Source: Armatimonadota bacterium
GTDB lineage: Bacteria; Bacillota; Desulfotomaculia; Desulfotomaculales; Nap2-2B
Length of the DNA: 59,062 bases
Assembly (NCBI GenBank): GCA_023511535.1
Contig: JAIMBK010000011.1
Coordinates: 1 to 59,062 of the forward strand
Reading direction: 5' to 3'
The position numbers and the translations under genes are program-made. Position 1 is the first letter of the stretch. Every line of letters begins with the position of its first letter. Positions 1 to 8,291 of the stretch are shown piece after piece. Under the pieces are notes generated by a model, which was not told the DNA's origin, searched no databases, and saw only the letters and a program-made list of their open reading frames with translations.

Positions 1-236
1 TCCACCTCCTCGCCGTGAGCGGCATCGGGCCGAAGGTCGCGCTCGCCGTCGTCTCGAGCGCGCAGCCGGCGGAGCTCCGGCGCGCGATCGCCCTCGGCGA
101 CGCCGCGCGCTTCCAGGCGATTCCCGGCATCGGCAAGAAGACGGCGCAGCGGATGATTCTCGATCTGAAGGGCAAGCTCGGCGCGGTGGAGGCGGTGGAG
201 GCGGTGAAAAGGGCGGTGGGGGTGAAATTGGCCTGA
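1..236 (+). pseudogene. RuvA-like fragment, foreign composition (cut by window start)
   Basis: The open frame running in from the window edge encodes the second helix-hairpin-helix part of a Holliday-junction RuvA protein: SGIGPKVALAV near its start and IPGIGKKTAQRMI about 35 residues later are the two HhH motifs. It stops at 236 after a short Glu/Val-rich tail, so the flexible linker and C-terminal RuvB-binding domain of a normal RuvA are missing. Base composition is much more GC-rich than the rest of the window, with almost every third base G or C. A complete ruvA lies at 8292-8897 and differs in sequence, so this is not a duplicate from the same lineage. It could be a transferred remnant or a chimeric join in the assembly. 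Confidence 0.7.
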
Positions 237-389
237 AGCTGGCGAAAGTATCCCGCGCGTGAAACTTTCCGGGGTAAAAATTTGGCGCAGAAAAATATTA
301 CTCGAGTGGTAAAGTGCAAATTTCGGCGGTTTTGTGATAGGTGGGCGGCTTTTTGAGTAGTAATAAAGGCTGACAGTTTACCGGCAATT

Positions 390-405
390 TATAACGCGCG
401 TTATA
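390..405. repeat. 16-bp perfect palindrome
   Basis: TATAACGCGCGTTATA reads the same on both strands. It lies about 150 bases upstream of the excisionase-like gene and could be an operator; function is inferred only from position and symmetry. Confidence 0.6.
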
Positions 406-436
406 GTTTTACGTCGGGCATTTTCGGGAGGGCGAT

Positions 437-456
437 ATTTGCCACCGGTGGCAAAT
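437..456. repeat. 20-bp perfect palindrome, candidate operator
   Basis: ATTTGCCACCGGTGGCAAAT is a perfect 10+10 inverted repeat with no spacer, about 100 bases upstream of the excisionase-like gene. Its length makes chance unlikely. It is a candidate operator for a regulator of the integrated element; no such regulator gene is visible in the window. Confidence 0.65.
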
Positions 457-552
457 TTAATTTTGGCGCAGGGGGAAGCCACAAATTACGGCGCTGCCGG
501 AAGGTAGCGTTTCGTTTTTGAACAATTTTTTAGAAAGGAGATGCAAGCCGGT

Positions 553-756
553 ATGAATACCGCGGCAACCACCAGCCTTGACGACCTGCCGCTGGTCATG
601 ACCGTGCAGGAGGCGGCCAAAGTCCTGCGGCTGAAGCGGTCCACGGCTTACGAGCTGGTCAGGCAGGGAGCGATACCTTCGTTCAAGGTAGGCAGGCACA
701 TCCGGGTGTCACGGGTGGAGTTGGAAAAATTAATCGTCGGGAAAAGGGAAGGTTAA
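553..756 (+). CDS. Excisionase-family helix-turn-helix protein
   Basis: A 67-residue protein of the MerR/excisionase DNA-binding fold: the core MTVQEAAKVLRLKRSTAYEL, an I-P-S-F-K-V-G-R-H motif and a final R-V-x-x-x-E-L-E-K-L are the usual signature. I start it at the ATG at 553 rather than 541 because AAAGGAG ends at 540, which gives correct spacing only to 553. It sits 80 bases before a tyrosine recombinase, so its likely role is control of integration direction (Xis) or regulation of the integrase. It could also be a stand-alone regulator of the same fold. Confidence 0.85.
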   Translation: MNTAATTSLDDLPLVMTVQEAAKVLRLKRSTAYELVRQGAIPSFKVGRHIRVSRVELEKLIVGKREG

Positions 757-835
757 ATATTGCAGGAAAAACCGCCGGGCGGGGAGAATAACTTAAAAAT
801 CCCGCCCGGCCCTATTTTTCGGGAGGGATAAGAAA

Positions 836-1942
836 ATGCGCGGTTGCATTTACAAAAGGAGCAAAAATTCGTGGACGGTGGTGGTGGAGTTACCGAGGGA
901 CCCGGTGACCAACAAGAGGCGACAGAAGTCAATCACGGTCAAAGGTACGAAGAAGGACGCGGAAAGAGAGCTGGCGCGGCTGATCAACGAGATCGAGACG
1001 GGGATGTACGTGGAACCGTCGCAGATGACGCTGGGAGATTACCTCGACCAGTGGCTGCTTCTGAAGAAGGGAAAGGTCAAGGAAACGACCTGGTACGAAT
1101 ATTCAAGCCGCGTAAACAGGTTGAAGAGTTTGGAGATTGCGAAAAAGCCGCTGCAGAAAATCACCGCGTTAGACGTGGAAATGGCCCTGCAGAAACTTTC
1201 CGGGGTAGAACAGTCAAGGAAAAAGGGACTGTATATAACCTTAAAAAACGCCTTTAAAAAGGCCGTTTCTTTGAAAATCCTGACGTATAACCCCGTTTCC
1301 GACGTGGATTCCCCGAAGGCTGAAGAAAAGGAAATGCATGTTTGGACGAAAGAAGAAGCGGCGCGGTTTTTAAAAGCTATCGAAAAGCATAAATATCACG
1401 CACTGTGCTACCTGGCATTAAAAACCGGCGCTCGGTTAGGGGAATTGCTCGCCTTACATTGGGAGGACATTGACTTTGAAGGTAAAAAGATCCACATCAC
1501 GAAAACGCTGGCGGTCCTGCCGGGCGAAATCAAGACGCAACCCCCCAAGACTAAAAAGGCGCAGAGGGTCGTTCCCGTCGATGATTCCGTGATTAACCTG
1601 TTAAAAAGGCATAAAAAGGTAAACGCCGAGGAGGCGTTAAAATTAGGGTTGGGGCAAGTGCCCTGGGTCTTTTGGACTAAGAAATCGGCCAAGCCGCCGC
1701 GCCAGGCGGCTATTGACGCAATATTTGCCGGGCTTGTTAAAAGAGCAGGGGCGACGCCCATCCGCTTCCACGATCTTCGACACACGCACGCGACACTCCT
1801 GCTTGAAAAAGGCGTCCACCCAAAAATTGTTTCTGAAAGGTTGGGTCACTCTACGGTTCAAATGACCCTTGACAGGTACAGTCACGTATTGCCGCATACG
1901 CAAAGGGAGGCGGTCAAGGCCATTGAAGATTTAGGGCTTTAA
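836..1942 (+). CDS. int: Tyrosine recombinase / phage-type integrase
   Basis: A 368-residue site-specific recombinase that cuts and rejoins DNA through a 3'-phosphotyrosine. Residues 1-55 form an AP2-like arm-binding domain, about 60-155 the SAM-like core-binding domain, and about 165-365 the catalytic domain. The catalytic residues are visible: Arg200 (TGARLGEL), Lys near 240, His312-x-x-Arg315 (HDLRHTHAT), His338 and the nucleophile Tyr348 (DRYSHV). Length and motifs are complete, so it is probably functional. The upstream excisionase and the repeats after the stop codon mark this as one end of an integrated element whose other end is not identifiable here. No tRNA lies beside it. Confidence 0.93.
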   Translation: MRGCIYKRSKNSWTVVVELPRDPVTNKRRQKSITVKGTKKDAERELARLINEIETGMYVEPSQMTLGDYLDQWLLLKKGKVKETTWYEYSSRVNRLKSLEIAKKPLQKITALDVEMALQKLSGVEQSRKKGLYITLKNAFKKAVSLKILTYNPVSDVDSPKAEEKEMHVWTKEEAARFLKAIEKHKYHALCYLALKTGARLGELLALHWEDIDFEGKKIHITKTLAVLPGEIKTQPPKTKKAQRVVPVDDSVINLLKRHKKVNAEEALKLGLGQVPWVFWTKKSAKPPRQAAIDAIFAGLVKRAGATPIRFHDLRHTHATLLLEKGVHPKIVSERLGHSTVQMTLDRYSHVLPHTQREAVKAIEDLGL

Positions 1943-1946
1943 GGCC

Positions 1947-1966
1947 GGTTAGCAAGTGGTTAGCAA
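1947..1966 (+). repeat. Tandem GGTTAGCAA sites after integrase (candidate arm sites)
   Basis: GGTTAGCAA occurs twice, two bases apart, starting five bases after the integrase stop codon. Short direct repeats in this place are typical of arm-type sites bound by the N-terminal domain of AP2-type integrases. The assignment is inferred from position. Confidence 0.5.
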
Positions 1967-1981
1967 ACGCCAAGTAGACCT

Positions 1982-2010
1982 CAAAAAATCCTTGAATTTC
2001 AAGGGTTTTT
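1982..2010. terminator. Hairpin with A/T flanks between int and trkA
   Basis: CCTTGA and TCAAGG flank a short loop, with an A run on the left and GTTTTT on the right, so it could terminate transcription from both directions. The same place is where a recombination core site would be expected for this integrase, so it may double as an attachment site. Confidence 0.5.
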
Positions 2011-2095
2011 AGATGTGTGAAAAAACCACTTGATTTTTTCTCGCCCGTAAGGTAAACAATTATTATGAATAGATTTGGGCACCGAGGGAGCGATC

Positions 2096-3493
2096 ATGAA
2101 AATAACAATCATTGGCGCAGGAAAAGTAGGCCTGGAAATTACCCGGCGCCTGGTTGACGAAGGGCACGATCTGGTGGTGATTGACCGGGAGGAAGCGAAA
2201 ATTGCCCGGATTGAAGAAGAGTTGGACGTGCTGGCCTTCCGGGGCAACGGCGCCAGTGCCCTGACCTTGAAAAATTGCGGGGTGGCGGAAAGCGACCTGG
2301 TGGTGGCGGTGACCAACAGCGATGAAATTAACATGATCGCCTGCCTGATTGCCAGGCGCCTGGGTGTTCCCCGCACCATCGCCCGCGTCCGGGATCCCGA
2401 TTATACCGGGGACTTCCGGATTTCCAAGGAAGAACTGGGGATTGATCTGGTGATTAATCCCGAATTTGCCGCCGCCCTGGAAATTTCCCGTTTGCTCACT
2501 GTATCCCTGCCGGTTTATACGGAGCCTTTTGCCAACGGGAAAGTGCAGATGGCGGAAATTAATATCGAGGAAGGCCATCATGAATTTGTAAACAAACGCC
2601 TGCAGGAACTGCAGATACCGAAGGCGTGCCTGATTGTAGGAATTTCCCGCCAGGGGAAAATGATTGTTCCGGGGGGGCACGACAAAATTCAGACCGGCGA
2701 CACCCTTTACCTGTTGGCCCACCTGGACAGCGTCAATAAAGTTTGTGCGCGGATCAAAAAGAAAAGGCAGCGCATGCATAGCGTAATGATTCTGGGCGGA
2801 GGGAGAATCGGGTTTTACCTTGCCGAGCGTTTGAGCAGGCGGGGGATGGAAGTTAAAATCATCGAGCAAAACGAGCAAAAATGCCGTGAGCTGGCTGAAC
2901 GTTTACCGCCTGTACTTATTTTGAAAGGGGACGGCACCGATGTCGATTTATTGAAGCGGGAGGGCGTCGGCGAGACGGACGGTTTTGTGGCCGTAACCGG
3001 GATTGACGAGGAGAACTTGCTGATTGCTCTGTTAGCCAAACAACTGGGGGCGAAAAGAGTAATTGCCAAGGTAAGCAGGCCTTCCTACGCGCCGCTGGTG
3101 GAGCGTCTGGGCGTAGACGCGGCGATCAGCCCGCGGCTGATCACGATCAGCGAAATCTTGCGGTTTATCCGGGGCGGGCGGCTGCTTTCCCTCTCTCTCT
3201 TGTTAAACGGCCAGGCGGAAGTGGTGGAACTGATCATCCCGGCGAACAGCCGGGTTGTCGGCCGTTCTTTAGAAAAGCTCGGGCTGCCCAAAGGGGTAAT
3301 CGTAGGGGCCATTTTGCGCGACCGCAAAATCATCATCCCCCAGGGAAAGGACGTGATCCAGGAAAACGACCGCCTGGTGGTTTTTGCCGTAGGCCAGACT
3401 ATTCGAGCGATCGAGGCGTTATTTGACGTGGGAGGAAAGGATTTTGAACCGGAACCTGGTTTTACGCACATTGGGTCTGGTGCTGCTCTGTGA
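2096..3493 (+). CDS. trkA: Trk potassium uptake system NAD-binding protein TrkA
   Basis: A 465-residue cytoplasmic gating subunit of a Trk/Ktr potassium channel. It contains two RCK units in tandem: a first Rossmann fold with the GxGxxG nucleotide motif at residues 5-12 (IIGAGKVG) and TrkA-C domain, then a second Rossmann fold beginning near residue 230 (MILGGGRIG) and a second TrkA-C domain. The ATG at 2096 has GGAG five bases upstream and removes a weak 7-residue extension. The gene overlaps trkH by about 50 bases, so the two are translated together. NAD(H)/ATP control of the channel is family knowledge. Confidence 0.95.
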   Translation: MKITIIGAGKVGLEITRRLVDEGHDLVVIDREEAKIARIEEELDVLAFRGNGASALTLKNCGVAESDLVVAVTNSDEINMIACLIARRLGVPRTIARVRDPDYTGDFRISKEELGIDLVINPEFAAALEISRLLTVSLPVYTEPFANGKVQMAEINIEEGHHEFVNKRLQELQIPKACLIVGISRQGKMIVPGGHDKIQTGDTLYLLAHLDSVNKVCARIKKKRQRMHSVMILGGGRIGFYLAERLSRRGMEVKIIEQNEQKCRELAERLPPVLILKGDGTDVDLLKREGVGETDGFVAVTGIDEENLLIALLAKQLGAKRVIAKVSRPSYAPLVERLGVDAAISPRLITISEILRFIRGGRLLSLSLLLNGQAEVVELIIPANSRVVGRSLEKLGLPKGVIVGAILRDRKIIIPQGKDVIQENDRLVVFAVGQTIRAIEALFDVGGKDFEPEPGFTHIGSGAAL

Positions 3494-4889
3494 ATCACTG
3501 GCAATGCTTCCTTCTTTGTTGATTGCTATATATTTAAAAGAAAATACTGTTCCAGCTTTTTTGATTGCGTTTTTCGTGGGTGCTGCGGTTGGCCTTGTTT
3601 TGGTAAGGTTTCCGGTTGATCCCAATCAGCTGAGTTATAAAGAAGGGTTTGTCATTGCTACATTTGGCTGGCTGACGTTGGCTATTTTCGGCAGCCTGCC
3701 TTTTGTTTTGTCGGGAGCGTTGAGCCATCCGGCGGACGCCTTTTTCGAAACCATGTCCGGTTTTACCACGACGGGCGCTTCGGTGCTGGCCGATGTAGAA
3801 ATTTTACCGCGGAGTATTCTCCTCTGGCGCAGCTTTACCCACTGGTTGGGCGGAATGGGGGTGATCGTCCTGACGGTGGCGCTGATCCCTTCTTTGCGAG
3901 TCGCCGGGCTGCAGCTTTTCCGGGCGGAAGTACCCGGACCCACCAAAAGCAAAGTATTGCCGCGGGTGGCCATTACCTCCCGCGAACTGTACCGGATCTA
4001 TCTGATGATTACCATTGCCGAAGTTGTCCTTTTAAAAATCGCCGGGCTGTCCTGGTTTGATTCCGTCGTCCATACTTTTGGAACTGTTGCCACGGGTGGT
4101 TTTTCGAATAAAAATTTAAGTGTCGGTGCTTATGAAAACGCGGTCATTGAATTGATTATCGTTTTTTTTATGATTATCTGCGGGATGAATTTTGCCCTCC
4201 ATTACCGGGCTTTCCGGGCGGGCGAAGGGCGCGCTTACTGGAAAGATCCCGAATTCAAGTTTTACCTGGGCGTTATTGTCTTCAGTACCCTGCTGGTGGC
4301 GCTTAATCTCTGGAGAGCAGAAGGATACGAAATAGAACGGGCCCTCCGGTTTGCTTTGTTCCAGGTCTCGTCAATAGTGACCACGACGGGGTTTGCCACG
4401 GCGGATTTTAACCAGTGGCCGGTCTTTTCGCAAATGATCCTGCTTCTTTTAATGTTTATCGGCGGCTGTGCGGGTTCTACCGGCGGCGCCATCAAACATA
4501 TTCGCGTGCTCATTCTGATCAAAAGCGCTTCGCGGCAGCTCACCCGGCTGCTGCACCCCCAGGCGGTGATCCCCGTCCGGTTGGGCAGCCACACAGTTTC
4601 CGAAGAAGTGGTCGGGACCGTCCAGGCTTTCTTCTTTTATTATCTGTTAATTTTCCTGGGGGTGGTAATTTTCCTTACCGCTTTGGGTTTGGACCTGGTC
4701 AGCGCGCTTTCCGCCGTGGCGGCGACCCTGGGCAACGTGGGGCCGGGGCTGGGGCTGGTAGGGCCGGCTTCCAATTATGCTTCCCTGCCGGTGGCGGCAA
4801 AGGTGGTTTTAAGTATGTGCATGCTGATTGGCAGGCTGGAAGTCTACTCCGTGATGGTTCTGCTCAGTACCCGGTTTTGGAAAACGTAA
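3444..4889 (+). CDS. trkH: Potassium channel subunit TrkH/KtrB
   Basis: A 481-residue integral membrane protein that forms the potassium pore. Four pore-loop segments with the central glycine are recognisable: TTTGAS, TVATGGFS, TTTGFAT and LGNVGPG. Many hydrophobic helices span the length. I prefer the TTG at 3444 because GGGAGGAAAGG ends just before it; an alternative TTG at 3423 has no such site. It lies inside the 3' end of trkA, giving a two-gene potassium uptake operon. Confidence 0.94.
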   Translation: MNRNLVLRTLGLVLLCESLAMLPSLLIAIYLKENTVPAFLIAFFVGAAVGLVLVRFPVDPNQLSYKEGFVIATFGWLTLAIFGSLPFVLSGALSHPADAFFETMSGFTTTGASVLADVEILPRSILLWRSFTHWLGGMGVIVLTVALIPSLRVAGLQLFRAEVPGPTKSKVLPRVAITSRELYRIYLMITIAEVVLLKIAGLSWFDSVVHTFGTVATGGFSNKNLSVGAYENAVIELIIVFFMIICGMNFALHYRAFRAGEGRAYWKDPEFKFYLGVIVFSTLLVALNLWRAEGYEIERALRFALFQVSSIVTTTGFATADFNQWPVFSQMILLLLMFIGGCAGSTGGAIKHIRVLILIKSASRQLTRLLHPQAVIPVRLGSHTVSEEVVGTVQAFFFYYLLIFLGVVIFLTALGLDLVSALSAVAATLGNVGPGLGLVGPASNYASLPVAAKVVLSMCMLIGRLEVYSVMVLLSTRFWKT

Positions 4890-4953
4890 GCTTTTTACCG
4901 TTGTCATTTCCCAACTTTATTATCCTTTGTGCCTTAGTGCCTCTAAAACTTAA

Positions 4954-4990
4954 TTGAATTTGCGTTTATTTTTAACTTTATGTTATTATA
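4954..4990 (+). promoter_or_regulatory. Candidate sigma-A promoter for nadE
   Basis: TTGCGT (4960-4965) and TATTAT (4984-4989) are 18 bases apart in an A/T-rich gap, about 35 bases before the nadE start. The match is moderate. Confidence 0.35.
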
Positions 4991-5024
4991 AAGCTACAGG
5001 TTTTTTAATCTGGAGGGATTGGTT

Positions 5025-5753
5025 TTGCACGCCGCAGAAATGGCCGAAAAATTAACCGGCTGGTTGCGCGGGCAGCTGGAAGCGCGCTGCGCCAGAGGAT
5101 TTGTGGTTGGCTTGAGCGGAGGAATCGATTCGGCGGTGACGGTGGCTTTGTGCAAGCGGGCCTGTCCGGAAAACACTCTTGCAATCATTATGCCCTGCCA
5201 CAGCGACCCGCAGGATGCGGCAGACGCCCGGGCCGTCGCCCGGGCTTTTGGCGTTACCGTCAAAGAGGTGATCCTCGATCAGCCTTTTGAATTAATGGTT
5301 GAAAAGCTGACCGGTAAACCATATAATATCCGGGAAATGGATATGTCCATCGCCAATATTAAACCGCGGCTCCGGATGATCACCCTTTATTTCTTTGCCG
5401 CCCGGAACCGGTACCTGGTGGTCGGTACGGGCAACCGGAGCGAACTGACCGTTGGTTACTTTACCAAGTACGGCGACGGGGGGGTTGACCTTTTGCCCAT
5501 CGGCAACCTGGTGAAATCCCAGGTACGGGAACTGGCCGAGTTTCTCGGCGTTCCCCGGCAGATTATCGATAAATCCCCGTCGGCAGGATTGTGGGCCGGG
5601 CAGTGCGATGAAGCAGAAATGGGCATTACCTATGCCGAGCTGGATGAATATATTCTTTACGGAAAAGGGAGCGAGAGAGTAAAGGAAGTAATTGAAACCC
5701 TGGCCGCGCGTAATACCCATAAAAATGAGATGCCCGCCCGCCCGCCGTTTTAA
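5025..5753 (+). CDS. nadE: NAD synthetase, ammonia-dependent type
   Basis: A 242-residue amidotransferase-family enzyme that turns nicotinic acid adenine dinucleotide into NAD using ATP and ammonia, the last step of NAD synthesis. The ATP-pyrophosphatase loop [10 protein letters not shown] is at residues 29-38, and [20 protein letters not shown] is the conserved substrate-binding stretch. There is no N-terminal glutaminase domain, so free ammonia or a partner must supply nitrogen. The TTG at 5025 is chosen because GGAGGG ends seven bases upstream. The yebC-like gene follows after 14 bases, suggesting co-transcription. Confidence 0.92.
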   Translation: MHAAEMAEKLTGWLRGQLEARCARGFVVGLSGGIDSAVTVALCKRACPENTLAIIMPCHSDPQDAADARAVARAFGVTVKEVILDQPFELMVEKLTGKPYNIREMDMSIANIKPRLRMITLYFFAARNRYLVVGTGNRSELTVGYFTKYGDGGVDLLPIGNLVKSQVRELAEFLGVPRQIIDKSPSAGLWAGQCDEAEMGITYAELDEYILYGKGSERVKEVIETLAARNTHKNEMPARPPF

Positions 5754-5767
5754 GGAGGGAAGGCGAA

Positions 5768-6496
5768 ATGGCCGGTCATTCCAAGTGGGCGAACATTAAA
5801 AGAAAAAAGGAACGCATGGATGCCCAGCGGGGAAAGATATTCACCCGGCTGGCGCGGGAAATCATCGTCGCTGCCCGGATGGGAGGCGGCGACCCGGAAG
5901 CGAACCCCCGCCTGAAAGCGGCTATTCAAAGGGCGAAGGAGGCAAATATTCCCAACGAGAATATCCAGCGGGCCATCCAGCGCGGTACAGGCGAGGCAGG
6001 CGGCGCCGGTTACGAGGAAGTTTATTACGAAGGGTACGGGCCCGGCGGCGTGGCCATTATGCTGAAGATTTTAACCGATAACCGCAACCGGACCGCCAGT
6101 GAAATCCGTTATCTGTTTTCCAGAAACGGGGGCAATCTCGGCGAGGCCGGCTGTGTTTCCTGGATGTTTGCCCGCAAGGGTTTGCTGATCGTGGACAAAG
6201 AAGAATTTTCCGATGAAGATACCCTCTTGCTGGCCGCCCTGGAAGCGGGCGCCGAAGATGTCAAAGTGGAAAAGGACAGTTTTGAGGTGATCACCGGCCC
6301 GGAGGACTTTGAAAAAGTAAGAAGTGCGCTGGCCGTGCAGGGCATCCCGGTTGCAGAGGCGGAAATTACCATGATTCCCGCCGGCACCGTGAAAATGGCC
6401 GCACCGGAAGCCGAACCGGTAATGCGTCTGATTGACGCCCTCGAAGACCATGACGACGTGCAGGAGGTTTACGCCAATTTTGAGGTTGAGGAATAA
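5768..6496 (+). CDS. YebC/PmpR family transcriptional regulator
   Basis: A full-length 242-residue protein of the YebC family, starting with the hallmark [20 protein letters not shown]. The family has three domains, of which the N-terminal one is basic; members have been described as transcription factors and, more recently, as translation factors acting on proline-rich stalls. The start ATG follows AAGGAGGG-like sequence. In related genomes this gene sits just before ruvC, and here only the BofC-like gene intervenes. Confidence 0.93.
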   Translation: MAGHSKWANIKRKKERMDAQRGKIFTRLAREIIVAARMGGGDPEANPRLKAAIQRAKEANIPNENIQRAIQRGTGEAGGAGYEEVYYEGYGPGGVAIMLKILTDNRNRTASEIRYLFSRNGGNLGEAGCVSWMFARKGLLIVDKEEFSDEDTLLLAALEAGAEDVKVEKDSFEVITGPEDFEKVRSALAVQGIPVAEAEITMIPAGTVKMAAPEAEPVMRLIDALEDHDDVQEVYANFEVEE

Positions 6497-6497
6497 A

Positions 6498-6560
6498 AAG
6501 AACAGGCACAGAGGCCCACATCTACTCGACACAAAGGCACAAAGGACAAAGGGAAAGTCA
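6498..6560 (+). repeat. GGCACAAAGG-type purine-rich spacer repeat
   Basis: Degenerate repetition of GGCACAAAGG / GGCACAGAGG just after the yebC-like stop. The same oligonucleotide recurs in other spacers (8895-8945, 15108-15160 and, inverted, 4926-4947). Confidence 0.55.
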
Positions 6561-6679
6561 TGAAGTTTACCCGGAATGTTGACGATCCGTAGTTTGCTCT
6601 GTTTTTAGACACCCCGGAGCCGTTGTGAATTGATAAACCAGGAAATGGAAATAATATAGAGTACTGTATAATTACCGGG

Positions 6680-7423
6680 GTGTCTTTAATGTTGAAAAGA
6701 ATTTTCTGGGTTATGGCGGGCGTCTTGATGGTGTTTGCCGTGGCAACGGCGGTGTTTTTGGCCCTTTCCGTTTTGGCCGGACCGGCCGCAAAGCCGGTTT
6801 TCACCGGCTTTCCTCCGGTTGCCCGCGCAGTTGGGCAGGAAGTGTCCGCCGGCACGGTTGTGCGCGAGGAATATGAATATCTTTGCGGAGATGTCCACAT
6901 CGTTTATCTGGGGCGAGCACCCCAGGAATTAATCGGTCTGGACCGGAGCAGACTGGAGCAAAAATACCCGGCTCAAGAAGGCTGGGTAATTGAGACGGCG
7001 CAAGATGTGCTGGTCTTGCGCAAGCAATGCCGGGAATTTTGCCCGGAGCACAAATCTTACCGGCACCTGGGGATCAGTGAAGGTTATGTGGCAATTTTTG
7101 AAGGGCCTTTAGGAAACAACCAGAAGCTGTTGCGGGTGGAGAAAAGAATACCGCTCGCCAGCCTGTCCCGGGATTATCAGATCAAGCTCGAACAGGCCAT
7201 GAATTTTGACCGGCAATTACCGGAAATCCAAACCAGGTTGCGCGCAGAACTGGAATTCGCCGGGGAATCCGCTTTAAATGCCGGATTGGAAAATTTAGAT
7301 GAACAGATCAGGGAGAATAATAAGGAAAAGCCCGAAAATCAATCGGGCCTTCCTTTTCTGTACAGCAGCGAAACTTTTGACCTCCCCGGAGAAGGAGGCG
7401 CCGGATATATCGTAGAAATATAG
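6680..7423 (+). CDS. BofC-like membrane-anchored protein
   Basis: A 247-residue protein with one N-terminal hydrophobic segment (about residues 8-35) followed by a soluble extracytoplasmic part. The middle contains Y-R-H-L-G-I-S-E-G-Y-V-A-I-F-E-G-P, resembling the C-terminal domain of BofC, the intermembrane-space regulator of the SpoIVB sporulation protease in Bacillus. Four cysteines (one early, three clustered near residue 120) are unusual for BofC. The start is uncertain: GTG at 6680 or ATG at 6689, neither with a strong ribosome binding site. It lies between yebC and ruvC. The family call is tentative; a lineage-specific protein of unknown role is the alternative. Confidence 0.6.
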   Translation: MSLMLKRIFWVMAGVLMVFAVATAVFLALSVLAGPAAKPVFTGFPPVARAVGQEVSAGTVVREEYEYLCGDVHIVYLGRAPQELIGLDRSRLEQKYPAQEGWVIETAQDVLVLRKQCREFCPEHKSYRHLGISEGYVAIFEGPLGNNQKLLRVEKRIPLASLSRDYQIKLEQAMNFDRQLPEIQTRLRAELEFAGESALNAGLENLDEQIRENNKEKPENQSGLPFLYSSETFDLPGEGGAGYIVEI

Positions 7424-7462
7424 GTATCATGGATGCGGAATAAAACCTCCCGGCTGCTTTAA

Positions 7463-7760
7463 GCCCGCCGTTCGTTTGCCGTTGCCTGGGAGCCCCGGGC
7501 TGACGAAACATCGGCCTGGTTCGGAGCGAACCAGGCAATTGAGAGGTGAGAGGCGAGAGGTTGGAAGTGAGAATTTTAAATCCCACCTCTAACTTCTCAC
7601 ATCCCACTTCTCAATTGCGCTGCCTGTTCGCTGGCACATAAGGTGTACCGCATTTCGTTACCGGCGCCTTAAGCATGGGTCGTTCCTGGCAAATTGAACG
7701 GCGGGCCGGGAATTTTCATCCTCTGCTGGGGCCGCGAAAAAAGCGGTATGAAGGTCTAAT
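7463..7760 (+). repeat. Dispersed palindromic repeat, copy 1 (carries an insertion)
   Basis: The outer part matches the copy at 13443-13590: GCCCGCCGTTCGTTTGCCG at the left, GCTGACGAAACATCGGCC in the middle, then CGGCAAAT-GAACG-CGGGCCGGG, TTTTCATCCTCTG, a GCCGC/GCGG hairpin and GGTCTAA at the right. The left end and the CGGCAAATTGAACGGCGGGC segment are inverted repeats of each other, so the element can fold on itself. This copy is longer because a separate foldback sequence (7515-7618) sits inside it. It fills the space upstream of ruvC; no gene is seen in 7424-7789. Confidence 0.8.
7515..7618. repeat. Nested foldback hairpins inside repeat copy 1
   Basis: CCTGGTTCG and CGAACCAGG form a perfect 9-bp stem with a 3-base loop (7515-7535). 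This is followed directly by a long imperfect hairpin bounded by GCAATTGAGA (7535-7544) and TCTCAATTGC (7609-7618), built from GAGAGGTGAGAGG-like purine repeats facing their complements. Both are absent from the copy at 13443-13590. Confidence 0.75.
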
Positions 7761-7789
7761 CCCTGTTTTTCGGGGGAGGCCTGGTAAGT

Positions 7790-8278
7790 TTGCGAATCAT
7801 CGGTGTGGACCCAGGGACGGCCAGAACGGGATTTGGAATTATTGATTTTTCTGCGGACCGGTTTGCCGTCGTGGACTACGGTTATATCAAAACCGGAGGC
7901 GATCTTTTGCTGCCCGCCCGCCTCCAGCTTATCTACGAACAGCTGCAAAAGATCATTCAAAACTTCCGGCCTGAACGCTTTGCCATTGAAGAATTATTTT
8001 TCAATAAGAACGTCCGCACCGCCATGGGCGTGGGCGAGGCGCGGGGGGTGGCCGTCCTGGCGGCGGCCGGGGCGGGTCTGGTGATTTCCGAATATACTCC
8101 TTTGCAGGTTAAGCAGGCGGTTGTCGGTTACGGCCGGGCAACCAAACAGCAGGTTAAATATATGGTGAAGGCCATCCTGGGGCTGCCGGAGCCGCCGACT
8201 CCCGACGACGTTACCGATGCCCTGGCGACGGCCATCTGCGACGCATTCTCTTCGTCGGGAAAGAATCTCTGGAAGTAG
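7790..8278 (+). CDS. ruvC: Holliday junction endonuclease RuvC
   Basis: A 162-residue RNase H-fold resolvase that cuts Holliday junctions during recombinational repair. Catalytic acidic residues are in place: Asp7 (IGVDPG), Glu67 (FAIEE) and the Asp140-x-x-Asp143 pair near the C-terminus. The start is TTG at 7790 preceded by GGGGGAGG. ruvA follows after about 13 bases and ruvB after ruvA, giving the standard resolvasome operon. The upstream gap is occupied by a dispersed repeat, so the repeat may affect expression. Confidence 0.95.
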   Translation: MRIIGVDPGTARTGFGIIDFSADRFAVVDYGYIKTGGDLLLPARLQLIYEQLQKIIQNFRPERFAIEELFFNKNVRTAMGVGEARGVAVLAAAGAGLVISEYTPLQVKQAVVGYGRATKQQVKYMVKAILGLPEPPTPDDVTDALATAICDAFSSSGKNLWK

Positions 8279-8291
8279 GGGGGCGGGCGGG

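Larger units (their letters stand above)
237..540. other. Gene-free leader of the integrase module with two perfect palindromes
   Basis: No convincing gene is seen in this stretch. Composition changes here from the very GC-rich RuvA fragment to a mixed, A/T-richer sequence. It contains two perfect palindromes (390-405 and 437-456) and a 16-base segment (261-276) that recurs inside the integrase gene. It ends in a good ribosome binding site (AAAGGAG, 534-540) for the excisionase-like gene. Confidence 0.6.

Noticed and set aside
4415..4957. 180-residue frame overlapping trkH
   Set aside because: Arg/Gly/Pro-rich shadow of trkH in another phase, with no family likeness.
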